Shown piece by piece: positions 1 through 11,340 of a stretch of DNA of 64,000 nt; the first letter of the stretch is position 1; every line of letters begins with the position of its first letter. The stretch spans positions 15,593,624 to 15,657,623 of the forward strand of contig OX421509.1 in the NCBI GenBank assembly GCA_949126835.1. The letters are read 5' to 3'. The position numbers and the translations under genes are program-made. The stretch is from Anisus vortex (taxonomy: Eukaryota > Mollusca > Gastropoda > Planorbidae). Below the pieces are notes generated by a model that was not told the DNA's origin, did not search any database, and saw nothing but the letters and a program-made list of their open reading frames with translations.

Positions 1-615
1 GTCAGTTGTTTCCCTGTCAAAATGGATAAAGCAGGGTTAGGCTCGGTGCCTCTAAAAAAGGGGTTTATGACCCCCCCCCCCTCCCATCCTCACTCCCCTT
101 CTCCACAAATCTATTTTTGGAGACCCAAGTTTTTATAGATGGCCCTAAGTTAATCTCTTTAGATATTCCTCTTAAAGACGGATGTTTAAATTTAAGTTGC
201 ATTCACATTAATTTAAAATAATTTTCGTTTTATTTATTATAGTTCACTATTTATTTATGACACTTTTCGATAATTTGATGTGATACACCAATACGTGTTC
301 TCGTAGTTTCTACTTTCTACACATTTCTAGTACGTATATTTCCTTTGCATTCTCCTCGGTGAGAATTTATTCTAGTAGAGCTACTAGACTACAGAATCTG
401 CACCTAAACTCTAAAAGGCATGCATATGTGTAGTAAGTTGTTCTTGTTTTGCGTAGTAGGCTAATGTGAGTCGATTATGACGAAACTTAATATCCCCTAG
501 TAAAGTTTGATGTAGTTGTTGTTCATACGTCCAAGCATCATATTCTTTAAACGTTCTCTTGTCACATTCTAATCTAGTGGCTTGAGTGTATTATTGCATA
601 TAGTGAACCAGACAC

Positions 616-780
616 CTTATAAGTTTACAGACGTTCCTTCTAGAAAGAAGATTATTACGTCCACTAGGCCCAAAACTCCTGTAGGGCGACAGGGATCGGT
701 CGGTGGCAGGGATAGAACCCGCGATGTGTCAGTTGGTTTTTGGTTGACAGTCCGGTGTACTAACCGCTGGACCAGCCGGC
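616..780 (-). mobile_element. tRNA-derived SINE-1, tail type A
   Basis: Read on the minus strand: head GCCGGCTGGTCCAGCGGTTA (box A-like), GGGTTCTATCCC (box B-like), body with CAGGAGTTTTGGGCC, then tail AATAATCTTCT...GGAACGTCTGTAAACTTATAAG. Repeated at 28615, 29288, 36467 and, split, at 44841/47394. Confidence 0.88.
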
Positions 781-1318
781 TTCAACACTAGCCTAGACAG
801 ACGACAAAAAACCCGGGACAAAACAGTAAACTCTGTCAATTTACCTCTATAACGTTCATGAAGCTTTAAGTTTGTAGAATCAACTTGAGCTGTGTCTGAC
901 ATAACTGCCTGTGTATCTTTAAAGAAAAATACATATTTTAAAAACATATTTGTAAAACATGACAGAAAAGTCTTAAATATTTGGTATCTGGCGTCCGTCA
1001 CTTCTTAGTTAAACTTAATTTTTTAATAGCATAAATGAACCGTAGGCTAACTGAAATTAATTACCTGATTTAGTAATCTGGTCGTCTGCTTTGAAATCCT
1101 CCATTTTGTTGAACTGGATCAACAGGCAACAGGTGTCACGAGTAGGCCTAAGAAATAAAATTCCCGTTTTTTTTCTTAACTTAAGGCATTCACTGGGATA
1201 TTTTTTAGGCATTCGGAATTTCGGTTTATTTTTACCTGCACGTATTTCCTTAAATGTCATAAAATCAATAAGAGGATATATTTAGCCTTGTGTGGAAACA
1301 AAACGATTTACCGTTAAA

Positions 1319-1340
1319 GTGTGTGTGTGTGTGTGTGTTT
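1319..1340. repeat. (GT)n microsatellite
   Basis: About ten GT dinucleotides. Confidence 0.9.
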
Positions 1341-1614
1341 GTGTACAGATATCATACTCGCAAAGGTCACAAACATATGACAAACATGTTCTTTTCTTAA
1401 GCTTTTATGTTCTTTTCTCTCAAATTTCTCTTCATTTCTAGAATGTTCTCATCCTTTATCTTATTGTTCTTCTTTTCTCTACGTGATCTTTCCCCGACAT
1501 AATTTCTTCTTTACTCAAAATGTTATCTAACATTTTTTCTTCTTTTCTCCTTCATTATATCTTTTTTTCTTTTCAGTCTGTCCTTTTCTTTATCGGTATT
1601 CTTCTTGTCTCTAC

Positions 1615-1833
1615 CAGGGCCGTATTTAGGATTGTGGGGGCCCAGTTCGCAAATTTATGTTGGGGGTTCTCGTGGCCTCGCCCTGCCTTCCACATAGGCT
1701 TAGCTGATTGGACTGGAGCGCTTAAAATTATAAAGCAATAATTGAATTTTATTTTACATTTTCAACTAAAAAAAATCTTTTTGGGATGTGTGGGGGCCCC
1801 TGTTCCAATGGAACATGCCTAAATACGTCACTG
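1615..1833. mobile_element. hAT MITE with 8-bp TSD GTCTCTAC
   Basis: 219 bp with ends CAGGGCCGTATTTAGG and CCTAAATACGTCACTG, which are imperfect inverted repeats. Perfect target duplication GTCTCTAC at 1607-1614 and 1834-1841. Same family as 9367-9626. Confidence 0.9.
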
Positions 1834-2681
1834 GTCTCTACAGGCTTTCATATTTTCTTTATCTGTATTGTTATTGTCTCTACAGTCTCTCATCTTTTAC
1901 TTTATCTGTATTCTTCTAGTCTCTTTTTTATTATATTTCTTTTTCCAGCTCATTGAGCTTCAATCTCCATTTGTTTAAGTTTAATTTTTAACTCAAAATT
2001 GGATGAGCTAGCCTTGCTCTCATCTGGGCTAAAGGTCGTTAAAGCCTCTTCAGTAAATACATCTTCATCTACATTATGCATAACAATAGTATATTTTATC
2101 TACTTTTTGAGAGCATTGCATTTTACTTTCAAATTTAATTTTGTTTAGCAATTGCGACCAGATCCTTTCGGCTGTGGGCCTATGTATTTAAGTCTTCAAC
2201 AGAAGGCTTTAATATAGCCTACAAAAAAAAAAATACCTGAGTATCCATGCTGGAATCTTACAAAAAGTTTTAAGTACAACAAAAAATTCTAGGAATTTGT
2301 TACTAAAATAACAAAACGGAACAGAAAAAGAAATACTTCAAAGTCAAGAGCTAAGATACCATAAATATAAATTTTAATAAGTTAAAAATAACAGTTATAA
2401 TTTCAAGTTCTAATAACAAAAAACAAACTTTTGAAACTAATTGTAAACAAGCTAAAATAAAAATAAATAATGGAATGTTAACAGTAAATTAACAAAGACA
2501 GCAATGAACAATGTACAAGGCATTGTACAATAGTTAAGATAAATAATTACATAAATTATTTGTGTACAAACACTCGGCTTAGACCTATATAGACACATAT
2601 TATAACAGCGAAGTGTAAAAAAAACTGAAGCGTACAAAGACTAAGCTAAATCTTGAATCGTTCGTCTTATATAGGCTATAG

Positions 2682-2896
2682 CAGGGGTCGACAGCCTTAC
2701 GGAACGTGTGCCAGACTTGGCACGAAGAGCAATTTTTAATGGCACACGGATGCCCCCCTCCCCCAAATTAAATATCCTTAAGTCTCATGTACAAGAAATT
2801 GATTGCTAAAGCAGTATGACTTTTAGGATAATGGCATGCTGAATGAATTAGAAATCCCACTTTGGCTCACTATTATGAAACGTTTGCCGATCCCTG
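2682..2896. mobile_element. hAT-like MITE (CAGGGGTCG ends)
   Basis: Starts CAGGGGTCGACAGCCTT and ends with the inverted form TTTGCCGATCCCTG. Its interior GTGCCA motifs match the element at 41888-42087. I see no clean target duplication, so the copy is older or one edge is misplaced. Confidence 0.6.
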
Positions 2897-4901
2897 GTCT
2901 TTATCATGATAAGATCGAGATACTGACTGTTCTAGAATGTTACAGCCTCACTACTACAAATTATATCAATATTTGGGATAAACAACAGATTCGAGAACAA
3001 AACGCACAGAACGGACCACAAGTCAAAAGAAAGGAAAAAGAAGAAAAAAAATTGTGGATGTGCGCTCAAGCTAGACCATCCAGCCAACCTACAACACAGA
3101 AAAGGAAACAAAAAAATATAGGCCTAGGCCTACTGGGTGCAGGGAAAATATCGGTAGGAAAATAACGCACACCAGTAATCACATGGAAAAAAATGTACAA
3201 ACAAATAAACAGGGGAAGGGCTGAACTCAATCTAGGTGAATCTAGATCTAGAACGTAACAATATAAATGTCACATTATTTCCCTATAGATCTATAAGCTT
3301 ATATCAATATAAATAGCCCGTGGGGAAACCACGTGGCTAAAGTATTTTGTTTATGTGTTTTTATTATGTTTAGAATTGTATTTATATAGTCTATAATATG
3401 GCATACTTTTTCTAAAGTCGGGAAATCACTGTAATAAATTCAAAGAAGAAAAGTTTCCTTTAAAAAATATTGACTTTAATTTCTTGTTCACCATGCAGTA
3501 GTTGTCGGTTGGGTGTTTATTTTCTACACGCTTAATTTAAAGTGACTTTGTCACCTTAAAAAAAGCGACAAAAGTTGTCCATATGATAAAACTCCGACAT
3601 GATTGAATGTCTGTTCTTAAAATTGCTATAGAAAAAGAGAAGTGTTGAGTGTTGATAAACGATTTAATATAATATTTGGTATAGAAGACTATCAGCTTTT
3701 TTTGTATTCTGCTATAATTTCTGAAGTTTTAAAATTGCGATGCATTTCACGTTCAACGAATTCACTGCCGTTGCAAAGACAATCTTTGCATTGGGATTAC
3801 TCAAAGTATAATAATTACATTATCAGCATCACCATTGCTATCATATTTTATCACAATTAGTGTGATACCAGACTGTTTTTTCTGAATTTGAGTTATGAGT
3901 CCTGATGAAGTTTAGGGTTTGTTCCCGGTTCTTGGGGGGGGGGGGGGGGGTCTCTGAGCCTACCCAGCTCTGAATGATATATGTAGAATTGTAGAAAAAT
4001 GCCTTTATAGAAGAAGCGTCTGTAATAATTATAAGTTTAGAGTTTAGACCTCAAATTAAGATTAAAATCGAAAGTTGTAAATAGCCTGCAAGGGAAGTTT
4101 TATTATTGTGTTATTGTTGCATCTGTCTGTACTCTCAAAACCAAGTTGCTAAGCGTTCCCATCAACAAAATATAAAATAAAAACATAAAATATATAATAT
4201 TTCTTTGGACTTATATTATAGTTATAGCCTACATATGACCGCGAGTTTGTTTATATGTTTGTATGACAAAAGTTAAATGTATAAATATGTATAAATTGGA
4301 AACGTTCTCCAAAAGAACTCTTTGTTTTATCACTTAAAATTATGAATGTGTTGATTTAAACAAGAGTCAACGGCACTTCTGCCTACCAGATTTAGTGGAT
4401 GGGCAGCACAGGGTATGTATAAAGGAAACTCATTTTCTTCTAGAATCTTTTTCTGCATGCCCTTGTAGAACACAGAAATATTAGCTGCGTTGTCGTAGGA
4501 CTGACCTCTGCATTTCGCAAAATCAATATTGCAAACTTCACGTAAGTACTGCAACACTTCCTCCATACTTTCACCGGTGTGACTTTGCAGGTCCAAGAAA
4601 TTAAAAAAGCGCTCAATGGGCTATCCATCTACCGCATATCGAAGAACAACGCTTAACTGATCTATATGTGAAATATCGCGTGTTGAGTCTACTGACAAGC
4701 TGAAATAACCGGAAGCCTTTACTTCATCTACAATTAATTATTACTTCAGGGACTTTTTGGGACATAATTTCAATCCGTTCTTCACATATAGTTTTGGATA
4801 AATAAGAAGGATTTCCTTTTCCAGAATTTCCATATTTCGCAATGTGTGATGCTAAAAATGGATCAGACTCCAGCAACCCTGGATAATTTCTATTTTGTAA
4901 A

Positions 4902-6031
4902 TGTAAGGGGTGAAAGGAAGATGGAAGGTCCTAGTCTGTGCAACTTCGGAAAACCCAAAGTGACCCTAAGGTCTAAGGCTAAAGCTAACTAAATTAAGAC
5001 CTAAAAAGCTAAACACAACACAAACAATATACATTAAGCACGACACAAGAACAACACCAGAAACCACACAACTAAAAGAGTACTATAGATAAATTCATAC
5101 GAGCTTTATTACATATCATATATATATATCATCCTATCAAAACATCTAGACTATTCACTATTCTATCAACTGCCTGCTAACAACTGCTAATCGAATCTAA
5201 CCACAAAATATATAAAACTAAATCTAAACGAAACAAAATAGATCATCTAAAATCCCAGTTAGAAGACACACTAACAGAGAAAAAAAGTAAATAAATATAA
5301 TTAGTAATAGACATATAAAACATATTCATTAAGGCATTAAGGTATTGTACATGTACTATAATTATAGAAAATAGCACAGTGCCAGCCTTAGAAAGCTGGC
5401 CAAAAACAAATAATTACGGTAATACTGGCACACAAAGTTTATAACACAACTGTATAAAATAAGCAAATATTAAACTTAATATTATACAACAATCATTTTA
5501 AGCTGAGACATATACTCACAAAGTTTACAAAGCAGCAACGCCCCAAGCACATAGCAAGAGGTTTAGCACAAAGCCTGATACCGTCCCACTAGTTTTTAAA
5601 TATTAATTCAAAAAAGGCGGACTCCATCCCTGACCGAAACACTCACATCCTCATACACACATAAAAATAGTACCAAACATGGTAATAAAAAAAACAATAA
5701 CAACAAATTAAACATGTTAAATGAAATTGAAATAAAATATTTATAAAAGTATAAAATAAAAATAGTGAAATAAAGAATTAGGACTATTTAAGTTTTAGGT
5801 ACGGGTATTTACATAAATAAACATTTTGCCCAAGAATATTTTAGGACTATCTTTCCCCACAGGGAAACAACTCATAAAAAACACTAAAAACCCAGAAGTC
5901 TTTATAAGAATACCACTAGGTTTTCCAAACCCAAAAAGTACAAAAATGCGAATAAAAACATTGAAAGAAAATATAATATAATAACATAGCAAAAATTAGA
6001 TAACATAAAAAATGTAACCCTCCAGGTTACA
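4902..6031 (-). repeat. 3' LTR of the gag-only element
   Basis: Second copy of the 1130-bp terminal repeat, exactly 2680 bases from its partner. The polypurine tract lies just outside it at about 6032-6048 (minus strand). Confidence 0.93.
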
Positions 6032-6287
6032 CTCATCCCCCGCTTTTTATGTGTGCAGTCCCATGCACACAGTACTGGAAAAAATACAACTTATTAACTT
6101 ACAACCTTAAGAGAAATAAAACTACTCAAAAAAACACATGCTGCTGTTAAGCAGCACTACACACAAAATTATATACAAAAAGTTTAAACAAAAAGCAATA
6201 GTTTAAATACATTATTATCTTCTTTAAAAGGCAAGTTACATAGCAAATATCAAAAATAGAAAGTATAAAATATGAATAATAAGAGCC

Positions 6288-7316
6288 TCATCTTGTCCGT
6301 GGACCTATGTCTCTTATACCGGTACTGTCAATCCTGTTGTCCTTTAGCAAATGAAATAATGTTGCACTTAAATCTTCCAGTTTGGCCTCCAGGTAACACA
6401 TGTGTTTGGAGATGTGTCCATGCATATGTCCTTCCCAAGACTGTTGCTCAAGGGGTGACAGTCGGGGCCAGCGTTCAGCTTTCGCTGGGCAATGCCTAGC
6501 CAGATGGCCAGCTCTCCTACAATTGTAGCAGAGTTGTTTGCCTCTGCTCCTTCTGGGTCTGACATATGCAGGTGGTCTCGGATCCCGACCTGTTGGCAAG
6601 GATTGCAGATCCCTACTGTCGCAATATTGAACTTCTTTTACAGTTGTAATAGGCTCTACATTGGGAGCCAGGTGTATAGGATTGGGAGACTGAGGTATCG
6701 AACTAGGGGCGGGTTGCAACAATGAATTTTCATCCCCAGTCCAACGAATCGCAGCATCCCTGATATCCAGAAATGAGACAGCCGGGTTACGAAACACCAT
6801 TTCCTCTAGCTGGCGACGGACTGACATATCTTGAAGATTCTCCAAGAAGCTGTCCCGGAGGTAGCAGTTCTCGGTCACCGTAAGCCCGAGTTCAAGCTGA
6901 CGCGATGTAAGGGCTCGGTATGCGGTCAGAACCCTGTGCGAGTAGGCCCTGACTGTTTCTCCGGGAGACTGCGTTGTCTGCAGCAAGACCCGCATTAACT
7001 GCGTGCAGCTCCTTTTCTCGCCATAGATTTTCTTCAACAGGGCCAAAGTGATCTCCGGGTTCGAGGACCTGCTGCAGTCGTGGCAATATAGCTCTGCCTG
7101 GACAGAGTCTCCTAGGTGTGACCAAAGAAGAAAATTCTTTTCAGCCTCGTCAGTAAGCCTTCTGCTCCTCCAAGCTGCTCTGACCTCGTACAGAAATTCG
7201 CCCACCTCGTCTGCTGGGCCACCACCATGAAAATTGCGGACAACGACGTCCAAAGGTTGGACAATGATAATGCTGCTGTTCATGGTAGTGGTCTCTGGGC
7301 CTCCTCCTACAGTCAT
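6288..7316 (-). CDS. Retrotransposon Gag (capsid + CCHC knuckle)
   Basis: This intact 342-residue frame encodes the structural protein that packages element RNA into particles. The first ATG in frame is at 7316; a second in-frame ATG, 11 residues later, could also serve. A capsid-like helical region (about residues 30-195) holds GEFLYEVRAAWRSRRLTDEA and conserved Leu/Trp positions. It resembles Ty3-type gag proteins and the gag-derived PNMA/ZCCHC12 group. A Pro-rich and Arg-rich linker leads to one zinc knuckle, Cys263-x2-Cys266-x4-His271-x4-Cys276 (CYNCRRAGHLARHC). A further ~65 residues follow. The stop at 6288 lies 256 bases before the 3' LTR, with no pol-like frame between. Codon use is richer in GC than the surrounding AT-rich LTRs. 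The frame has no break, in keeping with a young insertion. Confidence 0.88.
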   Translation of the reverse strand: MTVGGGPETTTMNSSIIIVQPLDVVVRNFHGGGPADEVGEFLYEVRAAWRSRRLTDEAEKNFLLWSHLGDSVQAELYCHDCSRSSNPEITLALLKKIYGEKRSCTQLMRVLLQTTQSPGETVRAYSHRVLTAYRALTSRQLELGLTVTENCYLRDSFLENLQDMSVRRQLEEMVFRNPAVSFLDIRDAAIRWTGDENSLLQPAPSSIPQSPNPIHLAPNVEPITTVKEVQYCDSRDLQSLPTGRDPRPPAYVRPRRSRGKQLCYNCRRAGHLARHCPAKAERWPRLSPLEQQSWEGHMHGHISKHMCYLEAKLEDLSATLFHLLKDNRIDSTGIRDIGPRTR

Positions 7317-7581
7317 TCTAACTGGGATTTTTCTCCTAACAACTATAAACACACAAAAAAGAAACAGAATAGACCTAACCGAAGGAGACAGTTACAAAAA
7401 CTAAAAGGTACCTTAGAAACAAGCAACCTAAACAAAAGGAAAATATACGACAGAACAGCACTAAACTCTAAACCACTAACTAGGCCTACATAAAGAAACA
7501 CTCTAGTACCAGCCCTAAAACTATAGAACAATCTAAGCTACAGCTAAAGCCTTAAGCACAGACCCCACTCGTGCTACCAAA

Positions 7582-8711
7582 TGTAAGGGGTGAAAGGAAG
7601 ATGGAAGGTCCTAGTCTGTGCAACTTCGGAAAACCCAAAGTGACCCTAAGGTCTAAGGCTAAAGCTAACTAAATTAAGACCTAAAAAGCTAAACACAACA
7701 CAAACAATATACATTAAGCACGACACAAGAACAACACCAGAAACCACACAACTAAAAGAGTACTATAGATAAATTCATACGAGCTTTATTACATATCATA
7801 TATATATATCATCCTATCAAAACATCTAGACTATTCACTATTCTATCAACTGCCTGCTAACAACTGCTAATCGAATCTAACCACAAAATATATAAAACTA
7901 AATCTAAACGAAACAAAATAGATCATCTAAAATCCCAGTTAGAAGACACACTAACAGAGAAAAAAAGTAAATAAATATAATTAGTAATAGACATATAAAA
8001 CATATTCATTAAGGCATTAAGGTATTGTACATGTACTATAATTATAGAAAATAGCACAGTGCCAGCCTTAGAAAGCTGGCCAAAAACAAATAATTACGGT
8101 AATACTGGCACACAAAGTTTATAACACAACTGTATAAAATAAGCAAATATTAAACTTAATATTATACAACAATCATTTTAAGCTGAGACATATACTCACA
8201 AAGTTTACAAAGCAGCAACGCCCCAAGCACATAGCAAGAGGTTTAGCACAAAGCCTGATACCGTCCCACTAGTTTTTAAATATTAATTCAAAAAAGGCGG
8301 ACTCCATCCCTGACCGAAACACTCACATCCTCATACACACATAAAAATAGTACCAAACATGGTAATAAAAAAAACAATAACAACAAATTAAACATGTTAA
8401 ATGAAATTGAAATAAAATATTTATAAAAGTATAAAATAAAAATAGTGAAATAAAGAATTAGGACTATTTAAGTTTTAGGTACGGGTATTTACATAAATAA
8501 ACATTTTGCCCAAGAATATTTTAGGACTATCTTTCCCCACAGGGAAACAACTCATAAAAAACACTAAAAACCCAGAAGTCTTTATAAGAATACCACTAGG
8601 TTTTCCAAACCCAAAAAGTACAAAAATGCGAATAAAAACATTGAAAGAAAATATAATATAATAACATAGCAAAAATTAGATAACATAAAAAATGTAACCC
8701 TCCAGGTTACA
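7582..8711 (-). repeat. 5' LTR of the gag-only element
   Basis: This long terminal repeat is upstream of gag on the minus strand. It begins and ends with TGTAA/TTACA. Line-by-line reading found no difference from the copy at 4902-6031, so insertion is recent. It is AT-rich; its 65-codon open frame occurs identically in both LTRs and is probably not coding. Confidence 0.93.
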
Positions 8712-9366
8712 TAAAGATCCAAATTTTTTATTTGTCCCTCTAAAGCCAGACCAAGCTCAGCTATAGTACAAATAACAGCTACTGCTCGCCTCAAAATATG
8801 TTCCCAGTAACTGTACTCTCCATTTATTTGCTCTTCTAGCTTTTGTAGTAGACCCGAGCCTTGTCGACGAAATATGTATATAACAGGCAGTCTTTATGAG
8901 TAGAATTTTTTCATGATTATCAACCTGAATGTGTTTTTTTTCCAGTCAATGTGAACTCATTTTTATAAGCCAAACTTGTGGAACCTTTAGACGCAAAAAG
9001 TTTACAAACAAAGCAGTACACAGATCCCGTGGATGGTGAAAACAATAACCATTCTCTCCTGTACTGCTCACCATTTGCTTTTGTGCCATCGAAGAGTGTT
9101 TGAGAACAATATCTTGTTATTTTTCCTCCAGCATTAACACGGCAAGATTTATCAAAAGGACCATAATGATGCTGACAGTTAGTGGGCCCACAGTCAACCC
9201 AGTAAGCCACATCAGCAGCAGAGACGTCAATCCACAGTCCTGGATATACTGCTTGATTTATTTTATCATCTTTATCTTTATGAATGACAGCAGACTGAAA
9301 TGGGTCACAACCCATTTCATTTTCAAGCACTAATGCAGTGTCTGGATTTGCAGAACAGCCTATAGT

Positions 9367-9626
9367 CAGGGCCGTATTTAGGATTGTGGGGGCCCTGTTC
9401 CCAATGGCCAAATTTATGTGGGGGACCCCTCGTGGACTCAACCCTGCCAGTGTCACTTAACACTCAAATGTTTTTGAAATCAAGTAGGCTATTTGTTCAT
9501 TGTGCGCTTCTACAACAACACTGTTCTAATTGCCGAAAGTAAAGACTAAAAAAATTATTTTGGAATGTGTGGGGGCCCCTGTTCCATAGGAACATGTGGA
9601 AAATGCCTAAATAGCTTACGCCTCTG
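9367..9626. mobile_element. hAT MITE with 8-bp TSD CCTATAGT
   Basis: Starts CAGGGCCGTATTTAGG and is flanked by CCTATAGT at 9359-9366 and 9627-9634. It interrupts the ZMYM1-like transposase pseudogene upstream of its zinc finger. Its interior has the GTGGGGGCCC segments also seen in the copy at 1615-1833. Confidence 0.85.
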
Positions 9627-10604
9627 CCTATAGTAGACTTATCAAGAGGATTGATGGTGTCAGTAAAATCCTGTTTCACCTATTGCCTGAAACTAAATAA
9701 TTCGTTAATTTTCTTCTCTTAGCTTTTACAATATACACATTTTTCCTGAGGCCTTGTGTTGCCCCCCAAACGCTTGGTGCCCTAGGTACGTGCCTTGTTT
9801 GCCTAATGGTTAACCCAGGCCTGCCTATATTAGGCTACTCTAAAAAGGTCTACTATAATATCATCAGCATTTCAACTACATGTACTTCAAGGTCAAGGGT
9901 GACCAAATCAAAATTACCGACATTTCTATTGTCATGATCTTCGATAGTTCCAGTAAAATATTTAATTTACCAGTAATTAGGCCTACACTTTTAAGAACAA
10001 ACCTTTAGCAGTGATATAAAACGGAGGGATATTAGAGATATAGGCCTACAATAAGATAGAATAAAGATACCGTAATAAAACAAAAATAAAAAACAAGTAT
10101 AGTAGGCCTAATTATTTTAAGCTTATTAATTCCTTTCTGTCATTTTGACGGGCATAAAAACTAGTAGCCTATATAAATAAATAGACCTATCAAGATCTGT
10201 AGGCTACGCTTTTCATGTAGGCCTATATGGGGACGTCAATTAATTACGTCATCAAAATTGGGGGATCGAGGGGGGTCTGAAAAAGTTTGACAATTGTTGA
10301 CATGGGGGAGGGGGGGGAGTTCAAGAAAAGTTGACGTCAACAATGTTACGTATTAATTAATAAATAATGATACAAATTTATTACAAAATTCTACATTTGT
10401 CCTGTTCAACTTACATAGATAACATGTAAAAAATGGTTTTACGTTAATACAAATATATAAATTATGGAAACTAAAGTTGACATGTCCTTTTTGTGTTCAT
10501 TTTGTTAATTTGTAGATATATGTATGGGTGGAAACTAATGCAATTGTTAGCAAGGCAGTGTGACTGACCAAAATTGTAGAAAACCTCACCTTCGCTGTCT
10601 AGCG

Positions 10605-11061
10605 TAGGGTTGCCAGACACATGGGTGTCAAAAGGAGGACATCGTGTTTCAATTGGATAGTTTCGCAATCAGTAATCGATAATTTTATTACAAGAGCTGC
10701 CACTAAGTTTAAGTGTGTATTGGTAAACTGAGCAAGAAACAGATTTGTTAAAAATAACATATAAATTCACTGTAGGCTGAAAGTAGTGAAAGGTAGCTTG
10801 CATTTGGTTGGTCAACTTGAAAGCTCACGCAAGTTTTGTTTTTTAAAAAGATAATTATTTTCTTGTACAAATGATCGCCTGTTTATTAATTATATTCTTA
10901 ACTTGTTAACTATTTTTTAAAATGTTTTTTGTCTTTATGCATACAAAACAATTATTACAAAAACCGGCATTTTAAAGGTTTTGTGCTTTGCCTGCCGGAC
11001 GGAGGACAAGAGTCTAAAAAGAAGGACATCTCCACCTTTTGCCGGACGTCTGGCAACCCTA
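10605..11061. mobile_element. hAT MITE with 8-bp TSD GTCTAGCG
   Basis: Perfect 14-bp inverted ends TAGGGTTGCCAGAC / GTCTGGCAACCCTA. GTCTAGCG flanks at 10597-10604 and 11062-11069. It sits inside the GGGGACGTC transposon. It has no coding capacity. Confidence 0.92.
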
Positions 11062-11136
11062 GTCTAGCGAGACATAGTGGCTAGAATAACAAAGGAACAT
11101 AAACACACCAACAAAATGTCTTCCAGAGCCTTCACA

Positions 11137-11340
11137 ATCCTGTGTGGCGCCCCAGGGCAAAAGTTTCAGAGACGCCCCCTTGCATACTGTAACTGCTTTG
11201 TTTAGTGCTATATTTACTATTATTTAGACTATATTTGCCGCCCCCTAAAAGTGTTGCCCCGGGCGTATGCCCCCCTCTGCCCCCCCCCCCCTCGTTGTGG
11301 GGGCACTGATGTCTGCAGAATACGTTCAGAAACCCATTGT
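11137..11340. repeat. Dispersed GC-rich repeat, copy 1
   Basis: Shares a series of blocks (GCCCCAGGGCA, TTTCAG.GACG, GTTTAGTGCTATA, CCCCCGGGC.TATGCCCCC) with 30232-30372. It carries a C-run of about 13. Class unknown. Confidence 0.6.

Larger units (their letters stand above)
4902..8711 (-). mobile_element. Gag-only LTR retrotransposon, recent insertion
   Basis: Two 1130-bp direct repeats flank a 1550-bp interior. The repeats start TGTAA and end TTACA, and a 4-bp target duplication TAAA flanks the element (4898-4901 and 8712-8715). On the minus strand the primer-site position next to the 5' LTR reads TGGTAGCACGAGTGGGG, and a purine-rich tract AAAAAGCGGGGGATGAG precedes the 3' LTR. The interior encodes only a gag protein. 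There is no room for protease, reverse transcriptase or integrase, so the element needs enzymes from an autonomous relative. The structure resembles the 'TR-GAG' class described in plants. Confidence 0.9.
4330..9690 (-). pseudogene. ZMYM1-like hAT transposase pseudogene, interrupted twice
   Basis: Read on the minus strand, 9690-9635 and 9366-8712 give a TTF-type zinc-finger region (YREWLLFSPSTGSVYCFVCK) followed by AVICTIAELGLALEG. 4901-4330 continues with NYPGLLESDPFLASHIAKYG, the hAT catalytic-core motif SVDSTRDISHIDQLS, then CRGQSYDNAANIS and PCAAHPLNLVG. These are the successive landmarks of ZMYM1-like hAT transposases. The frame is dead: a TAG near 4620 and stops elsewhere break it. A 260-bp MITE (9367-9626) and a 3.8-kb LTR element (4902-8711) split it. 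Removing both inserts and one copy of each target duplication rejoins the protein order. No C-terminal dimerisation domain is visible left of 4330. No terminal inverted repeats were found for the host element. Confidence 0.85.

Noticed and set aside
5795..5992. 65-codon frame in the LTR (also at 8475-8672)
   Set aside because: It occurs only as part of the duplicated LTR, is AT-rich and has no recognisable domain.
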